Below, piece after piece: positions 1-7,209 of a stretch of DNA of 9,414 nt; positions within the stretch are counted from its first letter, which is position 1; each line of letters starts with the position of its first letter. The notes under the pieces were generated by a model that searched no databases, was not told the DNA's origin, and was given only the letters and a program-made list of their open reading frames with translations. Origin of the DNA: Clostridia bacterium (GTDB lineage: Bacteria; Bacillota; Clostridia; HGM11327). Location of the stretch: NCBI GenBank assembly GCA_017935525.1, contig JAGBHJ010000034.1, positions 1-9,414 on the forward strand. The letters are read 5' to 3'. The position numbers and the translations under genes are program-made.

Positions 1-2
1 AG

Positions 3-1616
3 GGCTTCTACACAGGCATATGGCACGTTGTGATAGTTGCGGCGATAACCGTGCTGGCGGCGCTGATGTCAAGATTTGCGTACAGAATTATCTATAAGTA
101 TCGGAATAAATTGGATAACCGCATGGATGCTGAAACTCCCAAGGTCAAGGTCGCTATTGCGGGTGCAGGCCAGCTGGGTGCGTACCTTGCCAATGAGCTG
201 AAGGACAACCCCAAGTCAAATTACCATCCCGTGTGCTTTGTGGATATCGATAAGAACAAGATAGGCAGTAAGATCGGCGGTGTGCCTGTTTACAGCCCGG
301 AAAAGGGCGATGCCACCATCCTTAAGTATGACGTGGCCGAGGTTATTATTGCCATCAACCGCCTTAACAGCGACGATCTGGAAAAGCTGTACACTCATTA
401 CCGCGAGCTGGGATGCAAGGTCAGAATATACGACTTGCCCATAAAGGAGGAGGACGGCGGCGTTCCTGCAAAGCGTGTTATCAGAGATTTTACCATCGAG
501 GATCTTTTGTTCAGAAAGCCCGTTGAGATAAATGACCAGTCATCATTTGAGTATTACAGAGGAAAGACTGTACTGGTGACAGGTGGTGGCGGCTCCATAG
601 GAAGTGAGCTTTGCAGACAGATAGCAAAGTGCAGCCCCAGAAAGCTTATTATAGTTGACATTTATGAGAATAATGCCTACGACATTCAGCAGGAGCTGAT
701 AAGAAAGTACGGCACAAGATTGGATCTTTCCGTTGAGATAGCGTCTGTAAGGGATCCAGAGAGATTGGATTGCATATTTGCAAGCTATCGTCCCGACGTG
801 GTATTCCATGCGGCTGCTCATAAGCACGTGCCCTTGATGGAGCATAGCGGATGCGAAGCCATCAAGAACAACGTTATGGGTACATACAACACCGCAAACT
901 GCGCGGAAAAGTACGGCGTAAAGAAGTTTATACTTATCTCTACCGACAAGGCTGTTAACCCCACAAACATTATGGGTGCCAGCAAGAGAATGTGCGAGAT
1001 GGTTATCCTTTGCCGAACAAACAGCGACACAAGCTTTGCGGCGGTGCGCTTTGGTAACGTGCTGGGTTCAAATGGTAGCGTAATTCCCTTGTTCAAGAGG
1101 CAGATCGCGGCGGGTGGCCCCGTGACCATTACGGACAAGAGGATAATCCGTTACTTTATGACCATTCCCGAGGCAAGCTCTCTGGTTATTCAGGCGGGTG
1201 CAATGGCAAAGAGAGGCGAGCTGTTTGTGCTTGACATGGGCAAGCCGGTAAAGATATACGATCTTGCTTACAACATGATAAAGATGATGGGTTACGAGCC
1301 CAATAAGGACATAATGATAGAGGAGATAGGACTCAGACCCGGCGAAAAGCTTTATGAGGAGCTTTTGATGAAGACGGAATCCCTGGATAAGACTCCCAAT
1401 CATATGATATTTATTGAGAGGGATAAGCCCTTGACAAGGGATGAGGTTGAGGAAAAACTTGCCATACTCAAGGAAGCTGTGGAAAACAACAAGACCACGC
1501 TGGCATCCCCTGCCATAAAGGAAGCCATCAAGAGAGTAGTGCCTACATTTGTTGACCCCGAGGAGATCAACAAGGATGCGGCAAAGGCTGACGAGATGAA
1601 GATGGTAGAAAATTGA
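3..1616 (+). CDS. Membrane-anchored UDP-sugar 4,6-dehydratase/epimerase, WbpM/PglF/CapD type (5' end outside window)
   Basis: This is a polysaccharide-biosynthesis protein that would act on a UDP-sugar (typically UDP-GlcNAc 4,6-dehydration) at the inner face of the membrane, making precursors for capsule, exopolysaccharide or protein glycosylation. The frame is open to the window edge, so the start lies upstream; family members are about 600-650 residues with four N-terminal membrane helices, of which only the last is seen here (bases about 27-90). Next comes a nucleotide-binding CoA-binding-like domain with an AGAGQLG loop (about 153-173). The catalytic extended-SDR domain starts with TGGGGSIG (579-602). 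It then has HAAAHKHVP, and STDKAVNPTNIMGASK (939-986), where Met (972-974) sits in the usual YxxxK Tyr position, giving the Ser-Met-Lys triad known from WbpM. RPGEKLYEELL near 1340 is the family's C-terminal signature. The exact sugar product cannot be assigned. It ends 30 bases before a strong terminator. Confidence 0.93.
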   Translation, partial: GFYTGIWHVVIVAAITVLAALMSRFAYRIIYKYRNKLDNRMDAETPKVKVAIAGAGQLGAYLANELKDNPKSNYHPVCFVDIDKNKIGSKIGGVPVYSPEKGDATILKYDVAEVIIAINRLNSDDLEKLYTHYRELGCKVRIYDLPIKEEDGGVPAKRVIRDFTIEDLLFRKPVEINDQSSFEYYRGKTVLVTGGGGSIGSELCRQIAKCSPRKLIIVDIYENNAYDIQQELIRKYGTRLDLSVEIASVRDPERLDCIFASYRPDVVFHAAAHKHVPLMEHSGCEAIKNNVMGTYNTANCAEKYGVKKFILISTDKAVNPTNIMGASKRMCEMVILCRTNSDTSFAAVRFGNVLGSNGSVIPLFKRQIAAGGPVTITDKRIIRYFMTIPEASSLVIQAGAMAKRGELFVLDMGKPVKIYDLAYNMIKMMGYEPNKDIMIEEIGLRPGEKLYEELLMKTESLDKTPNHMIFIERDKPLTRDEVEEKLAILKEAVENNKTTLASPAIKEAIKRVVPTFVDPEEINKDAAKADEMKMVEN

Positions 1617-1645
1617 TAGAGAAACAAAGCTGAGTAATGTAAAAG

Positions 1646-1683
1646 AGCCGATACGGAAGTGATTCTGTATCGGCTTGGTTTTT
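1646..1683 (+). terminator. Intrinsic terminator of the polysaccharide gene, possibly bidirectional
   Basis: Arms 1646-1658 and 1663-1675 pair over 13 positions (one G-T pair) around a GTGA loop, a GNRA-type tetraloop in RNA. A T-run at 1679-1683 follows. On the left side a run of four A (1641-1644) would give a short U-run on the minus strand, so the same hairpin could also stop the convergent toxin mRNA, which ends at 1715. The hairpin is seen directly; bidirectional use is inferred. Confidence 0.85.
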
Positions 1684-1714
1684 GTATCTGTTTTGAATAT
1701 GGCACGGTGGTGAC

Positions 1715-2008
1715 TTACTCTCTCATGTAATTTTTGAGCTCATCGTAAAAATTTTCGCGAGTACCTGCCATGATCACGACGATGATCTTGTCATTTGCGT
1801 ACTCTACCGTGTATGCCAGCTCGTAATTGGTTTTGTTATAAAAAATATCATAGCCATATATACCTGCAAGATCGCCGCTTTTTGCTTCGCCCACCGTATG
1901 GTCTGTTCTGATCTTATCGACAGCGTCTTGAAACAGTGCTTTGAGCCTTTTATCCTTGATTTTTTTTAGAAACCTTGCGGCGGGTGGCAAAAATCTGACT
2001 TCAGTCAT
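1715..2008 (-). CDS. RelE/ParE-family toxin of a type II toxin-antitoxin pair
   Basis: This is a 97-residue protein of the RelE/ParE superfamily. RelE members cleave mRNA in the ribosome; ParE members poison gyrase. The sequence has a basic N-terminal helix region (FLKKIKDKRLKALF, residues 13-26), then the strand-rich core GDLAGIYGYDIFYNKTNYEL (45-64), and a C-terminal VVIMAGTRENFYDELKNY block (77-94). Arg84 and Tyr88 are possible catalytic residues by analogy with RelE. The frame is open further upstream, but the ATG at 2008 is chosen because it follows a GGAGGAG ribosome site (about 2013-2019 on the minus strand) and gives the family's usual length of 90-100 residues. The start overlaps the antitoxin stop by 8 nt, so the two are translationally coupled. 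The mRNA-interferase versus gyrase-poison role is not settled by sequence. Confidence 0.88.
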   Translation of the reverse strand: MTEVRFLPPAARFLKKIKDKRLKALFQDAVDKIRTDHTVGEAKSGDLAGIYGYDIFYNKTNYELAYTVEYANDKIIVVIMAGTRENFYDELKNYMRE

Positions 2009-2381
2009 TTGGCTCCTCCGTGTCACTGAATACGTCGTCGTAAGAGAAGTATTCGCCCTCGCTGTTTGCTGCAGCCTGAGCACGGGCTATCATTGACTCC
2101 ACCGCCGGGCGAACCTGTGCTTGCTTTGCTTTGAATTGATCCAGGAGCTCATCCCCGGAAAGACCTTGACTGATAAGGTCTGCAAGTATCTGCTCTGCAA
2201 ATTCACCACCGGAATACTGCCTTGCCGGGCGTATAATAAGCTCGTTACCCCGCACTATACACTCTGCCTCCGTGGCAAAGCCCAGCATAGTAAAGAATTT
2301 TTGCGGGATGGTGATCTGCCTTTTGGATGAAATGCTGACGATCTTCTTGTCAGTTATTGGTTTGTTGGTTGATGTGCTCAT
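2001..2381 (-). CDS. AbrB/MazE-type (SpoVT-AbrB domain) antitoxin
   Basis: This is a 126-residue antitoxin expected to bind its own promoter DNA and neutralise the downstream RelE-like toxin. Residues about 14-52 form a swapped-hairpin AbrB DNA-binding domain: VSISSKRQITIPQKFF, then a turn, then ECIVRGNELIIRPAR. The rest is helical and acidic (FAEQILADLISQGLSGDELL, and a tail rich in D and E ending TEEPND), as expected for a flexible toxin-wrapping segment. The ATG at 2381 is selected because a perfect AGGAGG lies 5-6 nt upstream, and because the longer upstream frame would run through the promoter. It is first in the operon and the toxin start lies inside its last codons. MazE-like antitoxins more often pair with MazF; pairing an AbrB domain with a RelE-type toxin is known but less common. 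Confidence 0.88.
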   Translation of the reverse strand: MSTSTNKPITDKKIVSISSKRQITIPQKFFTMLGFATEAECIVRGNELIIRPARQYSGGEFAEQILADLISQGLSGDELLDQFKAKQAQVRPAVESMIARAQAAANSEGEYFSYDDVFSDTEEPND

Positions 2382-2441
2382 TATATCCTCCTTTATAAGC
2401 AAATAATTCAAGATTTCTTTGTTTCTTTGTTCCTTGGTTAT

Positions 2442-2470
2442 ATTATACACTATTATTACGCTTTTGTCAA
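2442..2470 (-). promoter_or_regulatory. Consensus sigma-A promoter of the toxin-antitoxin operon
   Basis: On the minus strand the sequence reads TTGACA (2470-2465), a 17-base spacer, then TATAAT (2447-2442). Both hexamers match the vegetative consensus exactly with the ideal spacing. The start of transcription would be near 2435, giving a leader of about 54 bases before the antitoxin ATG at 2381. The spacer/-10 region holds TATTA (plus-strand sense) at 2441-2445 and again at 2451-2455, one helical turn apart. This could be an autoregulatory binding site for the antitoxin (inference). Confidence 0.85.
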
Positions 2471-2493
2471 TAGTCGGCAAAAGATCGAGGGAA

Positions 2494-2510
2494 AACATTT
2501 TGGGAATGTT
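2494..2510. promoter_or_regulatory. Candidate operator: AACATT-N5-AATGTT palindrome
   Basis: A perfect 6-bp inverted repeat with a 5-base centre lies between the two divergent promoters, centred about 78 bases upstream of the predicted start of the glycosidase transcript and about 30 bases upstream of the toxin-antitoxin -35 box. Its right part, GGGAAT (2502-2507), is repeated in inverted orientation as ATTCCC at 2531-2536, inside a second short palindrome ATTC-CC-GAAT (2531-2540) just before the glycosidase -35 box. The symmetry is visible in the sequence; the binding protein is unknown. Confidence 0.4.
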
Positions 2511-2543
2511 GTGGTGGAAAGAGTAAAAATATTCCCGAATTGC

Positions 2544-2572
2544 TTGATTTTTTTTATCTGTTATGATAAAAT
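2544..2572 (+). promoter_or_regulatory. Sigma-A promoter (extended -10) of the glycoside hydrolase gene
   Basis: TTGATT (2544-2549), a 17-base spacer and TAAAAT (2567-2572) make a good vegetative promoter. The TGA just before the -10 box (2564-2566) fits the extended -10 TGn pattern. Transcription would begin near 2579, leaving a leader of about 33 bases with the ribosome site AAGGAGAT at 2597-2604, about 8-10 bases before the ATG at 2613. Confidence 0.75.
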
Positions 2573-2612
2573 ATATACGGATTCTTATATTCAAAAAAGG
2601 AGATATATACTA

Positions 2613-5600
2613 ATGGATAAAATGTATGAACAATTCAGAAATCCTGATGTTAAGTACAGACCTGCCCCGTTCTGGATATGGAATGAGGAGATGGATGCTA
2701 AGGAGACAACACGTCAGCTGGACGAGATGAAGAAGCACGGTTTTGGTGGCGGCTTTGCTCACGTTAGACAGGGCCTTATTTCCCCCTACCTTGGTGAGGA
2801 ATTCTTTGAGTGCTTCAGACAGACGTTGGAATTCTGTAAGAAGAACGACATTCTGCTTTATATGTATGATGAAAACGGATGGCCGTCGGGCTCTGCAGGC
2901 GGACACACTCGCGAAACTCTGATGAAAAACAACCCCGGCCACAACGGCGAGCTTGCTTCATGGATCAGACGCAAGGTGCTCAATGCCAAGGAGACAAGAG
3001 AAAGGCTGGACGTACTGTCAAGACAGGAGCACGGACTTAAGTTTGCTGCGCTGTACGTTTATTATAAGGACGAAAACAGGGTGGTAAAGCTCAGCGAGGA
3101 TACAACGCTTGAGGAGCTGGAAAAGCTGGGCGACACGTTCTTTGTGCTTGACCGCAAGCCTGAGCACAGCGGTTTCCCGGATATGGGCAGACTGGAGAAT
3201 ACAAAGGCGTTTATTGAGAATACATACGACGAGTATTATAAGCGTTTTGGTGAGGATTTTGGCGGCGCTATCCCTGCGGTGTTCTCTGATGAGGCATCAT
3301 TGGAGGGCTTTAAGAACGACGATATGTTCCTTTACTCCGAAACTGTAAGCGAAACGTTCTACAAGATGCACGGCTACCGCATTGAGGATAATTTTGCGGC
3401 GGTGTATGATGATTACGTTGGTGACTTTGACCGCGACCCTGCAAAGATAAGATACGATATTTCCTGCACGTTCCACGAGCTGTGGATAGAGCACTTTATA
3501 AAGCCCATTGCAAACTGGTGTGGTGAGCACGGCATTGCATGGACGGGTCACGATCAGGAGCACTCCTGGCCGTTGACAAGGGGCGGTGCGTTCTCCGAGC
3601 AGAGAACGTATGAGTTCCGCCAGTGGCCCGGCATTGACTGGTTGCTCTGCGACGCATTGAGAGAGGACGCAAGCTGGAACGATACTCACCTTATGCACGA
3701 GGTAAGATCTGCGGCAAACCAGTTTAATAAGGAAAGAACTCTTTGCGAGGCATACGGTGCGGCAGGCTGGCACGCAACGTTTAAGGATTTTAAGAGAATT
3801 GCGGACTGGCTGTTGGTAAACGGTATCAACTTCTTTGCACAGCACCTTACACATTATTCCATCATTGGTTCCAGAAAGAGGGACTGCCCTCAGTCTATCG
3901 ACTGGCGTCAGCCTTGGTGGGATGAGTACACAGAGTACAATGACTACCTTGCAAGAGCATCCTATCTGCTTTCCACAGGCAAGATGGAGCAGAGAATACT
4001 GTTGATGAACCCGTCAACCACCGCATATATGATCCCTGCAACAAAGCAGATAGGACATATCAACCATACAAAGACTCCCGACGAGATAAAGAACCCCTCC
4101 ATGAAGGATCACCTTACCTTGGCGCAGAAGCTGATAGACCAGCAGTGGGATTATGACCTTGGTGACGAGTTCTCTTTGGCGGACAATTATAAGGTAGTTG
4201 GCAACAAGCTTATGCTTGGCGCAATGACATATGACGTTGTGCTTATCTCCGACGATATGAAGAATATCCGCAAGAAGACTCTTGACATTCTGACAGAGTT
4301 TGCAAAGAACGGCGGTAAGATCATCACAACGGGTAAGGCTTGCGAATTTGTTGACGGCGAGAGAAATGATGAGGCTCTGGCAGAGTTCAGAAAGTACTGG
4401 ATCATTGCAGAGGATGCTGACGGTGTTGACAACCAGCTGGCAAAGCTGCTGCCCAGAAGAATTACAAGCTCCAACGGCTGGGTAACGGGTATCAACCACA
4501 TCAGACGAGTATATGAGGACGGCAAGGAAGCGTACTTCTTTGTTAACCACTCCATGAAGCCCTTTGCTACAAAGGTGACTGTAAAGGGTAAGTCCGCGGC
4601 AATGTGGGATCTTTACACAGGCGACAAGTGGGGCGTTGAGTGCGAGGAAAAGGACGGCTACATAACGTTTGACCTTGACCTTGAGTGGATGCAGTCTGCG
4701 ATGATAATCGTAAACGACACAGCTCCCGCAAAGGCAAAGAAGCCCGAGGCTTGCGTTCTTCGTGACATGAAGCTTATTGACGTCGTTCCCGAAAAGGGCA
4801 ATAACATCCTTCTCGACCACTGCACGTTGACGGTAAAGGGCAGAACAACTCCCGAGATCTACTACGTTGAGGCGGCAAGAAAGCTTTACAGAGCCGTTGG
4901 TGAGGAGTGCCCTGTATTCAGAGACAGAATGCAGATCCATTCCGAGTATATTGACAAGGTGTTTGACGAAAGCTCCGCATTTGAGGCTTGCTACAAGCTG
5001 AAGATACAGGAGGGCGCATTGCCTGCAAAGGCTGCGGCTGTATTTGAGCGTCCCGACCTTATGAACCTGAGAGTAAACGGCACAAACGTTGAGTGGAAGG
5101 GCGAGGGCCACTACCTTGACTACAAGATGGGTCAGGTTGACATCACTCCCTACCTTAAGGAGGGTGACAACGAGCTGGTTATCTGGGCTGACGTATTCAA
5201 TATCAGAGACGAGATCGAATCCCTGATCATCGAGGGCGACTTTGGCGTTACTGTGGAGAACGAGAGATTTGTTATCTGCAAGAAGCCCGAGACTCTCGGC
5301 TACGGCTCATGGATAGACCAGAAGTACAGATTCTACCCCAACGCTATGTGCTACAACTACGAGGTAGAGCTGGATGAGAAGCCCGAAAGCGCAAAGATCG
5401 TTATGAAGAAGTACGAGGCGAGCGCAGTTTCCGTATACGTAAACGGCAAGTACGTTGCAGTTGTTGGCAGGGATGGCGATGACTACGCAGAGATCGCGGA
5501 GCATCTGACAGCGGGCAAGAACACCGTAACGCTTAGAGTTTGCGCAAGCTTCAGAAATATCTACGGACCGTACCTTAACTATATGGATCAGACGGTTGCA

Positions 5601-5711
5601 ACGTGGAGCGACTTTGAGGTTTACAGAGAGGGCGAGGTTGCACTTGCAAGCGAGTACTGCATGATAGACTACGGCTTGTATGAGGCTCCCGAGCTTTATA
5701 TCAACAAGTAA
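2613..5711 (+). CDS. Large cytoplasmic glycoside hydrolase related to family GH106
   Basis: This 1032-residue protein matches the pattern of GH106-related glycosidases; characterised GH106 enzymes are alpha-L-rhamnosidases, but this branch's substrate is not known to me. It opens with RPAPFWIWNEEMDAKETTRQ (16-35), the (beta/alpha)8 barrel entry. Then come YDENGWPSG (85-93), VFSDEAS (223-229, Asp226/Glu227), TGHDQEH (311-317, Glu316), and LCEAYGAAGWHATFKDFKRI (377-396, Glu379); these acidic residues are candidate catalytic or metal-binding groups. About 460-600 resembles a GATase-like domain as in GH42 (DVVLISDDM, NGGKIITTG). About 780-1020 carries jelly-roll, sugar-binding-like repeats (VNGTNVEW; VYVNGKYVAVVGRDG). 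No signal peptide or membrane helix is seen, so it probably acts on imported oligosaccharides. The ATG at 2613 follows a good ribosome site; upstream in-frame codons lie within the promoter. Lys is almost always AAG, suggesting high expression. Own promoter and terminator make it likely monocistronic. Confidence 0.85.
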   Translation: MDKMYEQFRNPDVKYRPAPFWIWNEEMDAKETTRQLDEMKKHGFGGGFAHVRQGLISPYLGEEFFECFRQTLEFCKKNDILLYMYDENGWPSGSAGGHTRETLMKNNPGHNGELASWIRRKVLNAKETRERLDVLSRQEHGLKFAALYVYYKDENRVVKLSEDTTLEELEKLGDTFFVLDRKPEHSGFPDMGRLENTKAFIENTYDEYYKRFGEDFGGAIPAVFSDEASLEGFKNDDMFLYSETVSETFYKMHGYRIEDNFAAVYDDYVGDFDRDPAKIRYDISCTFHELWIEHFIKPIANWCGEHGIAWTGHDQEHSWPLTRGGAFSEQRTYEFRQWPGIDWLLCDALREDASWNDTHLMHEVRSAANQFNKERTLCEAYGAAGWHATFKDFKRIADWLLVNGINFFAQHLTHYSIIGSRKRDCPQSIDWRQPWWDEYTEYNDYLARASYLLSTGKMEQRILLMNPSTTAYMIPATKQIGHINHTKTPDEIKNPSMKDHLTLAQKLIDQQWDYDLGDEFSLADNYKVVGNKLMLGAMTYDVVLISDDMKNIRKKTLDILTEFAKNGGKIITTGKACEFVDGERNDEALAEFRKYWIIAEDADGVDNQLAKLLPRRITSSNGWVTGINHIRRVYEDGKEAYFFVNHSMKPFATKVTVKGKSAAMWDLYTGDKWGVECEEKDGYITFDLDLEWMQSAMIIVNDTAPAKAKKPEACVLRDMKLIDVVPEKGNNILLDHCTLTVKGRTTPEIYYVEAARKLYRAVGEECPVFRDRMQIHSEYIDKVFDESSAFEACYKLKIQEGALPAKAAAVFERPDLMNLRVNGTNVEWKGEGHYLDYKMGQVDITPYLKEGDNELVIWADVFNIRDEIESLIIEGDFGVTVENERFVICKKPETLGYGSWIDQKYRFYPNAMCYNYEVELDEKPESAKIVMKKYEASAVSVYVNGKYVAVVGRDGDDYAEIAEHLTAGKNTVTLRVCASFRNIYGPYLNYMDQTVATWSDFEVYREGEVALASEYCMIDYGLYEAPELYINK

Positions 5712-5723
5712 TTAAGTAATGGA

Positions 5724-5766
5724 CCGAGGCGGTGCGGCTTTGTCCGCACCGCTTGGGGTGTTTTTT
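5724..5766 (+). terminator. Intrinsic terminator after the glycoside hydrolase gene
   Basis: A GC-rich 9-bp perfect stem, arms 5729-5737 and 5744-5752 around a CTTTGT loop, can be extended by an A-T and a G-T pair and, past one mismatch, by two C-G pairs to 5724-5757. Six T follow at 5761-5766. It starts 13 bases after the glycosidase stop codon. Its T-run directly touches the ribosome binding site of the next gene. Confidence 0.85.
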
Positions 5767-5776
5767 GAGGGGGTGA
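5767..5776 (+). promoter_or_regulatory. Ribosome binding site that sets the lipoprotein start
   Basis: The sequence GAGGGGGTGA differs at one base from the ideal AGGAGGTGA core. It lies 8 bases before the GTG at 5782 and 5 before a TTG at 5779. It makes GTG 5782 the best start and argues against the upstream in-frame ATG at 5719, which has no ribosome site and would translate through the terminator hairpin. Confidence 0.7.
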
Positions 5777-5781
5777 GCTTG

Positions 5782-7209
5782 GTGAAAAGAACTGTTTTTG
5801 TTGTAATGATATTGGCGTTACTGATGGCGGCTTGTGCTTGTGATGCAGAGCCGACGGTGTCCGATGCGCCGAGCACATCCGCAGGTGTTGTGGCGGTGGA
5901 GGAGCTTGCTGATTATGCCATAATATATCCTTCTGCGTACAACAGCTACCGAATGAGGGACGTCAATGCCCTCAAAGAGGATATCGACTCATTGACAGGT
6001 GGTAATATCAAGCTGATACCCGACGATGAGGTCTACGAGGGCAGAGCTATAATAATTATGGACTCAAGAGTGGCTACCGCATTTGACGGTGAGGTGGCAC
6101 AGCTGGGCAAGAGCCTTGGGTATATTATTGCCCTGGAAAAGGACACGGAAAACATAATACTTGGCGGCAATAATTATTACGCCTCCATGCTGGCAATGCT
6201 GGACTTTGGATTGAATTACGTCAGCAATGCCGTTGATGCAAAAGCGATAAAAGGATTTTATAAAAAGGAGCAGCTCCAACATAAATTGACTATTTCCGCA
6301 TCCAATCTGGGGGCAAGGCCCATCAGAACGGAGGAGGAGTTCAGAGGAATAGCCAACTGCGGATTTAATTCGCTGGTGGTGGATTCCAGCTTTTATGACG
6401 AGGACGAAATGCACGATCTGGTGAGATGGTGCGCAATATATAACATAGATCTGATAATGAGGAGTATAATGTACACGGGAGTGTATTACGACAGTCCCAA
6501 CGTCAAGGGTCATCTGATGGTTGATGAGCCCTACGGTGAGAATGCGTACAAATACTATTCAAACGTGTGCGATGATTATAACGCGCTTTATTCCGCATTG
6601 GGATGGAGACCCTACGTAAATATTTTGGGGCAAAAGACTGTAATAAACTATCTTGAGCGCAATCCGGAGCTGTTTGACTCCGTGGATTCGTTATCCATGA
6701 AGGTGGAGCCGGATAATATACATGATATGGTAGAGGTGTATTCGCTGATGGCGAATTACGTAAACTCACGGGATATAAACTACATTGCCTGCATAGAGAC
6801 ACACACATATCTTGCAATGGAGTATAAGGAAATATTTGAGTCCATGGCTTGGCTGGGGCTTGGCAGCGGCGCTGTTGGCGTGGGCTATTTTGACTATGCC
6901 GCAACGGATGACTACAGTGATGACGTGACCATTGCTGATTCAGAATACAACGTAAACGAGGACGTATGGAATGCCGCCCGGGAGCTTAACAATGAGCTGA
7001 GGCTGTTTGGTGACGTAATGGAGGGCTTTGAGTACAAGGCGTCGTTTGTAGACTGCAGTAGGGACGGTATAAGTTTGTTTGGTGATAAGTCTGTACTGCA
7101 AAAGTACAACAGCATATTTGACGCCAAGCTGGAGGACAAAAAAAGCTATACGTTCTTTGTGGGCTATTTGAAAACAAGCAGACAGGTGAAAAGGCGTTTA
7201 TGCTGGTGA
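5782..7209 (+). CDS. Predicted lipoprotein, glycoside-hydrolase-like, C-terminus lost by frameshift
   Basis: No named family is recognised with certainty. From GTG 5782 the protein has a signal peptide with Lys2-Arg3, a hydrophobic core and a lipobox-like LMAAC ending at Cys18, so it is predicted to be lipid-anchored outside the cell. Residues about 30-155 (YAIIYPSAYNSYRM, SLTGGNIKLIPDDEV, ILGGNNYYASMLAM) resemble the N-terminal alpha/beta domain that precedes catalytic barrels in several glycosidases such as GH20 and GH67. Residues about 175-400 look like a TIM barrel: RTEEEFRGIANCGFNSLVV, then HLMVDEPYGENAY with Asp248-Glu249-Pro250, a DEP motif common in clan-A-like barrels, then RPYVNIL. 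In the visible frame it stops at 475 residues after an uncharacteristic basic tail (from about 7168). The natural C-terminus continues in the -1 frame to 7358. With one extra T near 7167-7169 it would be 525 residues. No room for its own promoter after the preceding terminator. Confidence 0.7.
   Translation: MKRTVFVVMILALLMAACACDAEPTVSDAPSTSAGVVAVEELADYAIIYPSAYNSYRMRDVNALKEDIDSLTGGNIKLIPDDEVYEGRAIIIMDSRVATAFDGEVAQLGKSLGYIIALEKDTENIILGGNNYYASMLAMLDFGLNYVSNAVDAKAIKGFYKKEQLQHKLTISASNLGARPIRTEEEFRGIANCGFNSLVVDSSFYDEDEMHDLVRWCAIYNIDLIMRSIMYTGVYYDSPNVKGHLMVDEPYGENAYKYYSNVCDDYNALYSALGWRPYVNILGQKTVINYLERNPELFDSVDSLSMKVEPDNIHDMVEVYSLMANYVNSRDINYIACIETHTYLAMEYKEIFESMAWLGLGSGAVGVGYFDYAATDDYSDDVTIADSEYNVNEDVWNAARELNNELRLFGDVMEGFEYKASFVDCSRDGISLFGDKSVLQKYNSIFDAKLEDKKSYTFFVGYLKTSRQVKRRLCW

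Noticed and set aside
2382..2594. Longer antitoxin start at 2594 on the minus strand
   Set aside because: The 71 extra residues run through the TTGACA/TATAAT promoter; ATG 2381 has a perfect AGGAGG.
2427..2612. Upstream in-frame start for the glycosidase at 2427
   Set aside because: The added 62 residues would be coded by both divergent promoters and do not resemble the family N-terminus, which begins at ATG 2613.
2382..2612. Riboswitch or small RNA in the divergent intergenic region
   Set aside because: The 231 bases are accounted for by two promoters, ribosome sites and short palindromes; the leaders are only about 33 and 54 bases, too short for a riboswitch.
4014..5111. Long open frame on the minus strand inside the glycosidase gene (365 codons)
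   Set aside because: It lies wholly antisense to a well-supported gene, shows no recognisable family, is rich in Cys and Leu as antisense frames of biased genes are, and has no convincing ribosome site. The codon bias of the sense gene explains the open frame.
5719..5781. Upstream ATG at 5719 as start of the lipoprotein gene
   Set aside because: It has no ribosome site, would add a Gly/Ala-rich leader coded by the terminator hairpin, and would bury the signal peptide. GTG 5782 behind GAGGGGGTGA fits better.
7161..7172. Programmed -1 ribosomal frameshift site
   Set aside because: The bases around the frame change do not form an X-XXY-YYZ heptamer in the zero frame, and no strong downstream stem was evident; a one-base deletion is simpler, though not proven.
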